A stretch of DNA of 64,000 bases from Deltaproteobacteria bacterium (lineage in GTDB: Bacteria > Desulfobacterota > Syntrophia > Syntrophales > UBA2210). Under the pieces are notes generated by a model, which saw nothing but the letters and a program-made list of their open reading frames with translations, made no database searches and was not told the DNA's origin. This document shows positions 1 to 7,128 of this stretch, in pieces. The position numbers were made by a program, and so were the translations under genes. Position 1 is the stretch's first letter, and the number at the start of each line of letters is the position of its first letter. The stretch lies in assembly GCA_016933965.1 (NCBI GenBank), contig JAFGTS010000003.1:34021-98020 (forward strand), written 5' to 3'.

Positions 1-1
1 G

Positions 2-481
2 GCAGCCGCCCTGTGGCGTGAAGCAATTGACCTTGTCGACAGGGGTGTTGCAACGGTTGAAGATGTTGACAAGGCGATCCATGCGGGTCCCGGAATACGT
101 TGGGCGCTGATGGGAACGCACATGACGTATCATCTCGGCGGGGGAGAAGCGGGCGGCTACTCTCATTTCATCGAGGGTATCGGTAACACGACATTCAAGA
201 CGATCTGGGAAGAGCTCGAAACGAGAAACCACATAAGTGATCCGGTAAAAGAGAAATTAAACCAAGGTGTAAAAGAAGCGATCAAGGGAAAATCCTTTCA
301 GGATATCGTACAGTGGAGAGACGATAAGATCGTGGACATCCTTTCGATAAAAGAAGACCAATTCTGGGGTGACCCGATGAACTTTCCCGTGTATGACGTG
401 GACAATATAACGCAGAAGAGCGGTAAAGAGGTTCAGAAGAAACCAGCCGAGGTACGAAAGATAAAAGAGCGCGTGGCATAA
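2..481 (+). CDS. 3-hydroxyacyl-CoA dehydrogenase family protein, C-terminal part (5' end outside window)
   Basis: The frame is already open at the left edge and ends at a TAA at 479-481, so about 159 C-terminal residues are visible. The segment with LVDRGVATVEDVDKAI followed by GPGIRW is typical of the C-terminal helical domain of 3-hydroxyacyl-CoA / 3-hydroxybutyryl-CoA dehydrogenases and of the related carnitine dehydrogenases. That domain forms the dimer interface and closes the active site. The NAD-binding Rossmann part lies outside the window, so the substrate cannot be told. Family assignment is from remembered motifs. The role would be NAD-dependent oxidation of a 3-hydroxyacyl compound in the cytoplasm, in keeping with the beta-oxidation gene at 35.7 kb. 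The lysine- and glutamate-rich tail is unremarkable. Confidence 0.75.
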   Translation, partial: AAALWREAIDLVDRGVATVEDVDKAIHAGPGIRWALMGTHMTYHLGGGEAGGYSHFIEGIGNTTFKTIWEELETRNHISDPVKEKLNQGVKEAIKGKSFQDIVQWRDDKIVDILSIKEDQFWGDPMNFPVYDVDNITQKSGKEVQKKPAEVRKIKERVA

Positions 482-503
482 AAAGCTCATTTCAGTCAGC
501 TTC

Positions 504-527
504 CAAATTCCGGGGACACAATACTTA
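504..527 (+). repeat. Dispersed AATTCCGGGGACA motif, copy 1
   Basis: CAAATTCCGGGGACACAATA begins at 504. The same core recurs at 49191, 49646-49676 (minus strand) and 49969, 49 kb away, always just past the end of a gene. Here it sits between the end of the dehydrogenase and the convergent protease gene, and it overlaps the last codon of the latter. The nature of the element is unknown. Confidence 0.6.
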
Positions 528-1310
528 ATTTTTCTTAATTCGGAGTGGTCTAGGAAGAAATACTGCTCCAATGATCGCGGCAATACCCCAGAACAGATAA
601 AAATACTTGTAAGGATACAGGATCGCAAAGGCGAGGAAGTTCACTGATCCATGAAACAGGATGGCAGGAATCACACTGCCGCGTGATTTGCCCACAAATA
701 CCGCCATTGGGATGGTCCAACAAGTAAGCAAATAAATGAAAAGGATCACCGAGTGCCCGTATTGAGATGATCCGGGCATCAAGAACAGGGGCAAATGCCA
801 AAGCGCCCAGAACACGCCTGTGGCAATGCTGCCTCCGAGCGGTCCAAAGCTCTGTTGAAACCGCGGCAGTGCAAACCCCCGCCAGCCGATCTCTTCACCA
901 AGCCCGATGTATATCAATAAGAAGGCCATGAAACCGAGCGGCATGGATGGCGAGAACCAATCCTCAGCTATTTTGATCCCGTTGATCCAGACCGCTGCGA
1001 TCCCACAAGCGAAGGCTACCAGCAAAGGCGTCAGCAGCGATGCCAGGTACCATCCCGGAGCGAACCGCCATTCCAGCGAACGCCTGAACAGCCGACATAG
1101 ATCTTCCTTTCCACCAGTTATCAGAGTCACCAGGCTCGCCGCGAACAGAGACGCAGGAACTCCTATGAGGACAAGAATTCCTCCCGGTTCTCCCGGATCG
1201 TAGGAAAACGGTATGTCAAATAACCTGCTGATTCCGAACAAGAGCCACAAATAGGCGTAAGAGATCGCTAAAAATAGAATGAGCTGCGATCTCCCGGCTT
1301 TCTTGTTCAT
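525..1310 (-). CDS. CPBP-family intramembrane metalloprotease
   Basis: A 261-residue polytopic membrane protein with about seven hydrophobic segments. It carries the CPBP (CAAX protease / bacteriocin-processing, 'Abi') signature: Glu139-Glu140 in EEIGWRGFALP, His172 in WALWHLPL, and His220 with Asn224 in FHGSVNF. These are the expected zinc ligands and catalytic base of the Rce1-like glutamyl protease fold in the inner membrane. Bacterial members have been tied to bacteriocin self-immunity, peptide maturation and sometimes abortive infection, but the substrate here cannot be read from sequence. It is convergent with the dehydrogenase upstream and co-directional with two HNH nucleases, so a defence or toxin-immunity role is possible but unproven. 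The ATG at 1310 gives a normal membrane-protein N-terminus. Confidence 0.85.
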   Translation of the reverse strand: MNKKAGRSQLILFLAISYAYLWLLFGISRLFDIPFSYDPGEPGGILVLIGVPASLFAASLVTLITGGKEDLCRLFRRSLEWRFAPGWYLASLLTPLLVAFACGIAAVWINGIKIAEDWFSPSMPLGFMAFLLIYIGLGEEIGWRGFALPRFQQSFGPLGGSIATGVFWALWHLPLFLMPGSSQYGHSVILFIYLLTCWTIPMAVFVGKSRGSVIPAILFHGSVNFLAFAILYPYKYFYLFWGIAAIIGAVFLPRPLRIKKN

Positions 1311-1431
1311 GGTTCATCGTCCTTAGCTGTGGCCCCGGGATGGGCGCGAAATGGGTGAATAATTCCCACGGGCAACAATTTAGGATTGTAGCTAGGAATG
1401 GGGAGGGCCGGAATGGTGATGCACTGAATTT

Positions 1432-2367
1432 CTAACCTGCCATTCGAAATTTTTCATATCTCCGTTCAAGGAGCTCTGGATTGGGCCACAGGCGTGAACT
1501 TTTCGGAAGAATGATTTCTTTCATGTGCATGCTTTGAAGCCCATGGACGAGCATGGGACCATCTTCTTCTTTTAAAATATCTTCTCTCACCTCGATTTTA
1601 TAATCCGGCCTGATTCCAAGTATGAAACTGTCAAATGCCGCGTGATGCAGTTTGCACAGGGCCACTCCGTTATTTACAATCGGGTCTCCTCCTGGTTCGC
1701 CATCGGGGATTATATGTGCCGCATCGAGCAACTCGAGGTGCTTCAAACGGCAGAAAGCACACTGCTCACGATAGGCGTTAATAACACGCTCACGGAATCC
1801 GCGCTGGTGCAATCTTTGTTTGATCGATGTTGTAATGTACATTCTTCGGATGTCTGACACCTCTCCGAAAATTGCGGGGGTGTCATCCTGTGAGTGAATA
1901 TATTGATTTACCGTTTTATAATCATCAACAGCGACAGTGAATGTTAAGCTGTTCGGATTATCTTCCACGATATATACAGGCCATACGGCCAGATATTTGC
2001 CGGGCACAACACTGTGGAAGTAGATAATCGGAATATTGTGGAGCATGGCATTTCTGAGTTCCACATTGTCCCGGTGATAGGGGTCAGAACCTCTATATTT
2101 GTATAAAAGGAGACCTTCCGGGGTGAACCCATCGTCATAAGGTCCCGAAGTCGTTGTCGTTATCGATAGGGGGTATTCAGGTAATATTCTCGGCTTGAAA
2201 ATGCCCTTAGGAGAAACGAGAGGTATTCTTTGATTTTCGAATACAAATCCCCTGGCCAGCAGTGACCTTGGGAGCACATCGCCGTGAATATTGACCTGTT
2301 CAGAAAGCCAATGAAATGCAGTAAGGCGGACGCGACGGTCGAGGTCTTGTGTGGAATAGTGATGCAT
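1432..2367 (-). CDS. HNH endonuclease with an SRA-like N-terminal region (putative modification-dependent restriction enzyme)
   Basis: 311 residues. The C-terminal part (about 200-250) is a clear HNH nuclease: Cys203-x2-Cys206, the AAHIIP motif with His218, Asn232-233, Cys238 and His241-His242. The middle region (about 70-135) has a SGPYDDG motif followed by YKYRG, a D-x-x-L-R-N-A segment and a G-x-Y-x-A-V-W-P-V-Y-I strand. That order resembles the SRA/YDG base-flipping domain that binds 5-methyl- or hydroxymethyl-cytosine, and SRA-HNH proteins are known modification-dependent endonucleases. The HNH call is strong; the SRA call is inference from motif order and needs a profile search. It lies 49 bp downstream of a second HNH gene on the same strand, so the two are probably co-transcribed as a defence pair. 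Confidence 0.75.
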   Translation of the reverse strand: MHHYSTQDLDRRVRLTAFHWLSEQVNIHGDVLPRSLLARGFVFENQRIPLVSPKGIFKPRILPEYPLSITTTTSGPYDDGFTPEGLLLYKYRGSDPYHRDNVELRNAMLHNIPIIYFHSVVPGKYLAVWPVYIVEDNPNSLTFTVAVDDYKTVNQYIHSQDDTPAIFGEVSDIRRMYITTSIKQRLHQRGFRERVINAYREQCAFCRLKHLELLDAAHIIPDGEPGGDPIVNNGVALCKLHHAAFDSFILGIRPDYKIEVREDILKEEDGPMLVHGLQSMHMKEIILPKSSRLWPNPELLERRYEKFRMAG

Positions 2368-2416
2368 ATTAAACCATAAAAAATAGTGGCGTTGTTAATT
2401 GTAAGAATAACCAGCG

Positions 2417-3376
2417 TTATTTCCGATAAACTTTCTTCCTGTGCCAGTTCAGGTTTTCCTGAGCCGGCCAGAAATGTTCTTTCTCCGGTGTAAAAATGTT
2501 CCTGTCCGAAAGGGTGAGGATATGGCCCGGAAGGTTTTGATCGAGCCTCACCTGTCGGGAAACAACTACCTGATAATCCTGATTAACACTGACAAACCCC
2601 TCATCAAATGACCAGTGGCAGAGGCGGCATAATGACATGCCGTTCGTCGGTTGATCATTATGGCTGATGCTCCAGGGAATGATGTGCGCGCCTTCGACAA
2701 CAGTATGACCTTCGGTGGTCAGCATTCGAATGCCGCATAAGGCGCATCTATGATCGTAAAGAGTGACAATCGCCTTTCTGAATCCCTGATCGCGGACTTT
2801 CTGATTTGTTTCTGTTGATTCCAATGTTTCGGCTGATTCATGTGTTTCCAAAAGTGCTTTGCTATACTGATAGGCATCATAATTGATATGTATCTGTTCC
2901 AGGATAATCGGCTGTAGTTCCTCTGCAAAATAGGTTTTTACCAGTATCGTTCTCAAAGATGTCCGTGTATTGGTGCCTTTCATGAATTGGAACAGCTGTT
3001 CATCAAGTGTTGCCCCGGCAATCATATCTCTGAGCGACTTCATGGATTTCGACTCTCGCCGTATCTTGCTCTCGCTTCCATGTTTCGGATTAAGTTGCCA
3101 GAATCCTTCAGATTGTAAGAAAAAGAACGGTAATGCCATCGTTGTTGTGGAACCGAGCGGCATGATTCGGGACCAGTAACGGTTGAATGTATCGACCAAC
3201 TCAAACGAAGGCTCGATAAAATTTTTCCCGATGATTCCCTGCTCGATAAGATCCATGACTGATAAAAGAAGAAATGGTTTGTGCGGGGCCTGGTAACAGG
3301 TAAGAGAGGACCACCGTTTTCGGTTTTTGTCTGTTCGAAGATGCTTGAATTTGTTGAGGAAGTAGCTTATATCCAT
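2417..3376 (-). CDS. HNH endonuclease with a sulfur-binding-domain-like N-terminus (putative type IV restriction enzyme)
   Basis: 319 residues. The HNH domain lies at about 205-260: Cys211-x2-Cys214, GAHIIPWS with His231, Asn240/Asn245, and Cys250-x2-Cys253 with His254. The N-terminal 100 residues contain APHKPFLLLSVMDLIEQG (30-47), then an F-x-x-Y-W segment and a PFFFLQSEGFWQL block (83-95). That pattern (HKP-LLL, then PF-x-x-L and a W) resembles the sulfur-binding domain of ScoMcrA-type enzymes, which recognise phosphorothioated DNA and cleave it with an attached HNH domain. The linker (about 100-195) is less conserved. The nuclease call is seen directly; the DNA-modification target is inference. 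It is the first gene of a likely two-gene unit with the HNH gene downstream. No dnd genes for DNA phosphorothioation are in the window. Confidence 0.75.
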   Translation of the reverse strand: MDISYFLNKFKHLRTDKNRKRWSSLTCYQAPHKPFLLLSVMDLIEQGIIGKNFIEPSFELVDTFNRYWSRIMPLGSTTTMALPFFFLQSEGFWQLNPKHGSESKIRRESKSMKSLRDMIAGATLDEQLFQFMKGTNTRTSLRTILVKTYFAEELQPIILEQIHINYDAYQYSKALLETHESAETLESTETNQKVRDQGFRKAIVTLYDHRCALCGIRMLTTEGHTVVEGAHIIPWSISHNDQPTNGMSLCRLCHWSFDEGFVSVNQDYQVVVSRQVRLDQNLPGHILTLSDRNIFTPEKEHFWPAQENLNWHRKKVYRK

Positions 3377-3539
3377 TGTTTTTTATGAATATTTCGTGCT
3401 ACTGAAACGGGTATTGTGAGAAAGTATGACCCACCCTCATTTCGATCAAAAATTTCGAAGGTATGTCATTTTGCCGCCCCCCGGTGTGCGGGGCTATAGT
3501 GGAAAAAATATCTATGAATGTCAAGGATAAATACACAAG

Positions 3540-3572
3540 CGACAAAGGGGCAAAGCGACAGAGCGTCAAAGT
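3540..3572 (+). repeat. Degenerate octamer tandem repeat (CGACAAAG type) in the 3377-3666 intergenic gap
   Basis: The 290-base gap between the HNH gene and the sigma-54 activator holds about four degenerate units of an 8-bp repeat (CGACAAAG, GGGCAAAG, CGACAGAG, CGTCAAAG). The same unit recurs more perfectly at 23484-23540. A 60-codon frame through this stretch (3463-3645) encodes only repeat-derived low-complexity sequence and is not considered a gene. Nothing else is recognised in the gap. Confidence 0.6.
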
Positions 3573-3666
3573 GAAAAACGATGGAGTTACGAAGCTGCGC
3601 TTCGCAGGATCAAGGGATTACGGATTAAAGGATTATGATATTTGAGATTGCATCGATTCCGGGCGC

Positions 3667-5205
3667 TCACCGCCCTTTTTTGTAAGGTATTCCCAGTTTG
3701 TCCATCCGTTTTCTGAGGGTGTTGGGATGGATACGGAGCAGGTCGGCCGCTCCGCCGGGCCCGTTTATCCTTCCACGGGTGATGTGCAGGGTCTTTTTGA
3801 TGTGCAGCGCGTTCACTTCGTCGAGGGTGAGGATATCGGCCCCCTCACCCGCGGGATCGGTATTACCGTTGTAAGCCGGCGTGACAAGGGTGTCGAAGCG
3901 GAGGACGCCGTCCCTGCTCTTGATCAATGCCCGTTCGACGATGTTCTGCAGTTCCCGGACGTTGCCGGGCCAGTCGTAGGCCCTGAGCCGCTCCAGCGCC
4001 CCCGGGGCGAGCACGGGCCGGTCTCCCATCCTCAATTCCATGCCCTTCTGCTCTATAAAGTGGTGCACCAGCGCCGGGATGTCCTCCTTGCGCTGTCGCA
4101 GAGGTGGAATGATGATGGGGAACACGTTGAGGCGGAACCAGAGGTCTTCCCTGAACTGACCGGCCTTGACCATGTCTTCAAGGTTTCTGTGGGTGGCGGA
4201 GATGATCCTGATATCGAGGGGGATCGTTTTTGTTCCGCCCACGCGCTCGATCTCCTTGTTCTGGAGGACATTGAGGAGCCGTATCTGGACCTGGGGCGGC
4301 AGCTCGCCCACTTCGTCGAGAAAGATGGTCCCCTTGTCGGCCCGTTCAAAGCGTCCCCGCTTCTGGACGATGGCGCCGGTAAACGCCCCTTTCTCGTGGC
4401 CGAACAGCTCGCTGTCCATGAGACTCTCGGGAATGGCGCCGCAGTTCACCTTGATGAAGGGCCCCTTTCTCCGGGGCGATGAGTAGTGGATCGCGTTGGC
4501 GATCACCTCCTTGCCCACGCCAGTTTCTCCGTACAGAAGGAGGGGGCTGTCGAGGTGCGCCACCTGGCGCATCATCTTCATCACTTCCCTGAGGCCGAAT
4601 TCGGCGCCCACGATCTCCTCGCCGGCGATCTCCCTGAGCCGGGTCTGAAGGTACTGATTGTCATCGGCGAGCATGTCCTTGAGCTTGGACACCTCCTGGT
4701 GCCGGAGCGCGTTCGCCATGGCAATGGCAAAGGGCTCGTTGAGCGTCTGCATGAGTTCGGCATGTTCGGCGGTGTATCTGTCCGTCCCCTTGGTCATCAA
4801 TGCCAGGACCCCGATGCGGTTGCCCTCCAGTTCCAGGCGGATGTTTATCATCGAAACGTTGATATCGAGGCCAAGCTGCTGGAACACGTTTTTCTGCTCC
4901 GGGTTGAGGTCGGGGCGATTGATGATCTCGAATGGCGGCATTGATGCCCACCGGGCGGCCCTGAATTTCACATCCTCGGGGGGAAGGGCGACGGTCTTCC
5001 CGAACCGCCGTTCGAATTCATCTCCCACGGAGGCGATGATGTGGGCGATGTTCAGTTCGGCGTCATAGAGCACCATGGACAGGGAGGTGACGGGAATAAT
5101 GTCCTTTATATAGTGAAAGCTGCTTTCGAGGGCCGCCCGGATATCGAGACTGCCGCAGATGCGGATGGTCGTCTCTTTAAAAAATTCGTTTCTGTCAATG
5201 TTCAT
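3667..5205 (-). CDS. Sigma-54-dependent transcriptional activator (GAF - AAA+ - Fis HTH)
   Basis: 512 residues with the complete enhancer-binding-protein layout. A GAF-type sensor spans about residues 20-165. The AAA+ domain has Walker A GETGVGKE (226-233), the sigma-54-contacting GAFTGA loop (273-278) and a Walker B-like GTIFLDEVGEL. A Fis-type helix-turn-helix occupies about 466-507 (AADLLRIHPNTLRKRMDKLG). It remodels RNA polymerase-sigma54 closed complexes after binding distant enhancer sites. The overall plan matches FhlA/NorR-type regulators, but the GAF ligand is unknown. The gene is divergent from a small gene and an RND efflux operon. Three palindromic sites lie just before its own start, so it probably regulates the divergent unit and perhaps itself. 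No residue essential for the AAA+ cycle appears missing. Confidence 0.95.
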   Translation of the reverse strand: MNIDRNEFFKETTIRICGSLDIRAALESSFHYIKDIIPVTSLSMVLYDAELNIAHIIASVGDEFERRFGKTVALPPEDVKFRAARWASMPPFEIINRPDLNPEQKNVFQQLGLDINVSMINIRLELEGNRIGVLALMTKGTDRYTAEHAELMQTLNEPFAIAMANALRHQEVSKLKDMLADDNQYLQTRLREIAGEEIVGAEFGLREVMKMMRQVAHLDSPLLLYGETGVGKEVIANAIHYSSPRRKGPFIKVNCGAIPESLMDSELFGHEKGAFTGAIVQKRGRFERADKGTIFLDEVGELPPQVQIRLLNVLQNKEIERVGGTKTIPLDIRIISATHRNLEDMVKAGQFREDLWFRLNVFPIIIPPLRQRKEDIPALVHHFIEQKGMELRMGDRPVLAPGALERLRAYDWPGNVRELQNIVERALIKSRDGVLRFDTLVTPAYNGNTDPAGEGADILTLDEVNALHIKKTLHITRGRINGPGGAADLLRIHPNTLRKRMDKLGIPYKKGR

Positions 5206-5237
5206 CTGTCGACCCCCTTCATCTCGTCATATTTCTG

Positions 5238-5315
5238 TTACGCCATGGCGTGACCATATGACAAAATTACACCATAGTAAAACATTAATCGCATCATAAT
5301 TACGCCATGGTGTGA
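5238..5315. promoter_or_regulatory. Cluster of three palindromic operator/enhancer sites
   Basis: Three related sites are visible: TTACGCCATGGCGTGA at 5238-5253 (core ACGCCATGGCGT is a perfect palindrome), TTACACCATAGTAA at 5267-5280, and TTACGCCATGGTGTGA at 5300-5315. Their spacing is about 28 and 34 bp. They lie roughly 85-150 bp upstream of the expected start of transcription from the -24/-12-like element at 5367-5382. This is the usual distance for enhancer sites of sigma-54 activators. They probably bind the adjacent GAF-AAA-Fis regulator. That link is inference. Confidence 0.7.
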
Positions 5316-5366
5316 GAACGCGCTCCCCGATTGCCATAACATAATAATATAACTCATTATATTGCA

Positions 5367-5382
5367 TGGCATGCTTTGCGCA
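5367..5382 (+). promoter_or_regulatory. Candidate sigma-54 (-24/-12) promoter
   Basis: TGGCATGCTTTGCGCA has the GG-N10-GC spacing of sigma-54 promoters (GG at 5368-5369, GC at 5380-5381). It matches TGGCACG-N4-TTGCW except at three positions. Transcription would start near 5393, upstream of the ATG at 5426. This supports the shorter start for that gene over the in-frame ATG at 5366. Confidence 0.55.
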
Positions 5383-5425
5383 TATATCTGTCTTCAAAAC
5401 ATCAGGCAGTGCCGAGAGAACAACC

Positions 5426-5713
5426 ATGAAATGGACGGAAATTATCACTGTCCGTACCGCCGAGACGCCGGGCAAAGAGGTGATAGCCGATATTCTGAGC
5501 AATGTGCTGGCGAATACGGGACGGGAAAGGCCGGTGACCCTCAAGCTCTTTTCACACGCGACGGTGGAGAGTGACCTGAGTATCCACATCCAGTGGGAGG
5601 CTGCAGCGATGGACCGTCGCAAAAGCCCCCTCGGTCTCGAACTGGCCGGTCTGCTCGCGGATTTCGGACTGGTAAATCATTCCGTCTGGATCGAAGAAAA
5701 GATAGAACAATAA
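5426..5713 (+). CDS. Small protein of unknown function under likely sigma-54 control
   Basis: A 95-residue acidic-to-neutral soluble protein beginning MKWTEIITVRT. I do not recognise the family. It has no signal peptide, no membrane segment and no Cys pairs. The pattern of alternating hydrophobic residues (VTLKLFSHATVESDLSIHIQWE) suggests a small alpha/beta fold. An in-frame ATG at 5366 would overlap the predicted promoter, so ATG 5426 is preferred. It is the first gene after the operator cluster and is followed, with no visible terminator, by the RND efflux operon. It may therefore be co-transcribed with the operon and act as an accessory or sensing protein. That role is conjecture. Confidence 0.65.
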   Translation: MKWTEIITVRTAETPGKEVIADILSNVLANTGRERPVTLKLFSHATVESDLSIHIQWEAAAMDRRKSPLGLELAGLLADFGLVNHSVWIEEKIEQ

Positions 5714-5735
5714 ATAGGTACTGCCCGTATGGATA

Positions 5736-5855
5736 GTGATACAAAACACATATTTGAAACGACTGGAAAATTCCTGTTACGGCCAGGGCAATGCAGGCCA
5801 GCGTGCCGATTTAATCATTGAGGAATTGAGAAAAAGAGAGTATGAGGCAATGTAA
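5736..5855 (+). CDS. Possible small ORF (39 codons) before the efflux operon
   Basis: A frame starting at GTG 5736 and ending with TAA at 5853-5855 encodes a hydrophilic peptide ending RADLIIEELRKREYEAM, which has protein-like amphipathic helix character. An overlapping frame from ATG 5729 gives only 30 residues that end in Cys/Arg/Pro-rich sequence. There is no convincing ribosome-binding site and no homologue I can name. This could be a small protein, or the remnant of a longer gene with a frameshift near 5785. Listed at low confidence because it fills the gap between the 95-residue gene and the efflux operon. Confidence 0.25.
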   Translation: MIQNTYLKRLENSCYGQGNAGQRADLIIEELRKREYEAM

Positions 5856-5904
5856 CCATTTCCAAATCACCTATAAAATTAAACAAATCCGTGGGAGGAA
5901 TGTA

Positions 5905-7116
5905 ATGCATTTCCGTAAAAAACCCGATAGCGTCGGCATATGGTTTTTTCTCTTCATACTTGCCTCTGTTTTCGTGTTGAATGCCTGCGGCAACGGGCAG
6001 CAGGCCGGGCAGGCGCCTCCTCCACCGGAAGTGGTTGTCCAGGAGCTCAAGACGGAGGCGGTGGTTTTGACCACCGAGCTGCCGGGTCGAACGTCGGCAT
6101 TCCTGATCGCTGAAGTTCGGCCGCAGGTGAGCGGCATCATCAAGGAACGCCTGTTCACGGAAGGCTCCGTCGTCAAAGCGGGAGACCTCCTGTACCGGAT
6201 CGATCCCGATCTCTTTCAGGCGGCCTATGAAAGCGCCAAAGCCTCTCTGGCTCGGGCCGAGGCCAATCTGCCGGCCATGCGGATACGGGCCGAACGGTAC
6301 GGCGAGCTGATCTCATCGAAAGCCGTCAGCCAGCAAGATTACGACGATATCCAATCCGCCCTCAAGCAGGCGGAGGCGGAAGTGCAGTACTGGAAGGCGG
6401 CTGCGGAATCGGCACGCATCAGCCTGGAATATACCAGTGTTACCGCGCCGATATCGGGCCGTACCGGAAGGTCCAATGTGACGAAAGGTGCCCTGGTGAC
6501 GATGAACCAGCCGATACCGCTGGTAACGATCCAGCAGCTTGATCCCATTTATGTCGATGTTCCGCAATCCACAGCCGAGCTGCTGCGACTGCGGCACAGC
6601 CTGGAGAAAGGATATCTCGAAAAGAACGGGGCCGACCAGAACGTGGTCAGGCTTCTGCTGGAAGACGGTACCGAGTATCCCCTGGAGGGGACGCTGCAGT
6701 TTCAGGACGTGACGGTGGACCGGTCGACGGGGACCGTTACCCTGAGGGCCGTCTTCCCCAACCCCGATAATTTCCTTCTGCCCGGCATGTTCGTCCGGGC
6801 GGTCCTCCAGGAAGGTGTGAACAAGCAGGCCATCCTGATACCCCAGCAAGCCGTGTCACGCGATCCCAAAGGTAACCCGCTCGCACTGCTCGTAAATCCC
6901 CAGGGCATGGTCGAGCAGCGACAGCTTACCATCGACCGGGCCATCGGCAACCAGTGGCTGGTGACCTCCGGCCTCGCCGTCGGTGAACACCTCATCGTCG
7001 AGGGTATTCAGAGGATACGGCCGGGGATGCCCGTGAGGGTTGCTCCACCCAGTGAAGATACAACCGCTCAAGGGACCGAGGCCGGACCCGGCGTCGCTCC
7101 GCAAACAGAGAACTGA
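5905..7116 (+). CDS. RND efflux periplasmic adaptor (AcrA/MexA-type lipoprotein)
   Basis: 403 residues from ATG 5905. A GGGAGG ribosome-binding site lies 6-10 bases upstream; an upstream in-frame ATG at 5842 has none. The N-terminus is a lipoprotein signal with lipobox LNAC (Cys28), so the protein is anchored to the inner membrane. The lipoyl-like motif RPQVSGIIKERLFTEGSVVK, the long alpha-hairpin (AKASLARAEANLPAMRIRAE), the second lipoyl half (TSVTAPISGRTGRSN) and the beta-barrel/MP domains follow in the usual order. It bridges the transporter at 7129 to the outer-membrane channel at 10304. It is the first gene of a tight three-gene operon (12 bp to the next). No TetR-type repressor is adjacent; the divergent sigma-54 activator may control it. 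Confidence 0.95.
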   Translation: MHFRKKPDSVGIWFFLFILASVFVLNACGNGQQAGQAPPPPEVVVQELKTEAVVLTTELPGRTSAFLIAEVRPQVSGIIKERLFTEGSVVKAGDLLYRIDPDLFQAAYESAKASLARAEANLPAMRIRAERYGELISSKAVSQQDYDDIQSALKQAEAEVQYWKAAAESARISLEYTSVTAPISGRTGRSNVTKGALVTMNQPIPLVTIQQLDPIYVDVPQSTAELLRLRHSLEKGYLEKNGADQNVVRLLLEDGTEYPLEGTLQFQDVTVDRSTGTVTLRAVFPNPDNFLLPGMFVRAVLQEGVNKQAILIPQQAVSRDPKGNPLALLVNPQGMVEQRQLTIDRAIGNQWLVTSGLAVGEHLIVEGIQRIRPGMPVRVAPPSEDTTAQGTEAGPGVAPQTEN

Positions 7117-7128
7117 CGGAGAAGCGAT

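Noticed and set aside
3463..3645. A 60-codon frame in the gap before the sigma-54 gene
   Set aside because: It translates the octamer repeat and surrounding low-complexity sequence, has no ribosome-binding site and no homologue I can name.
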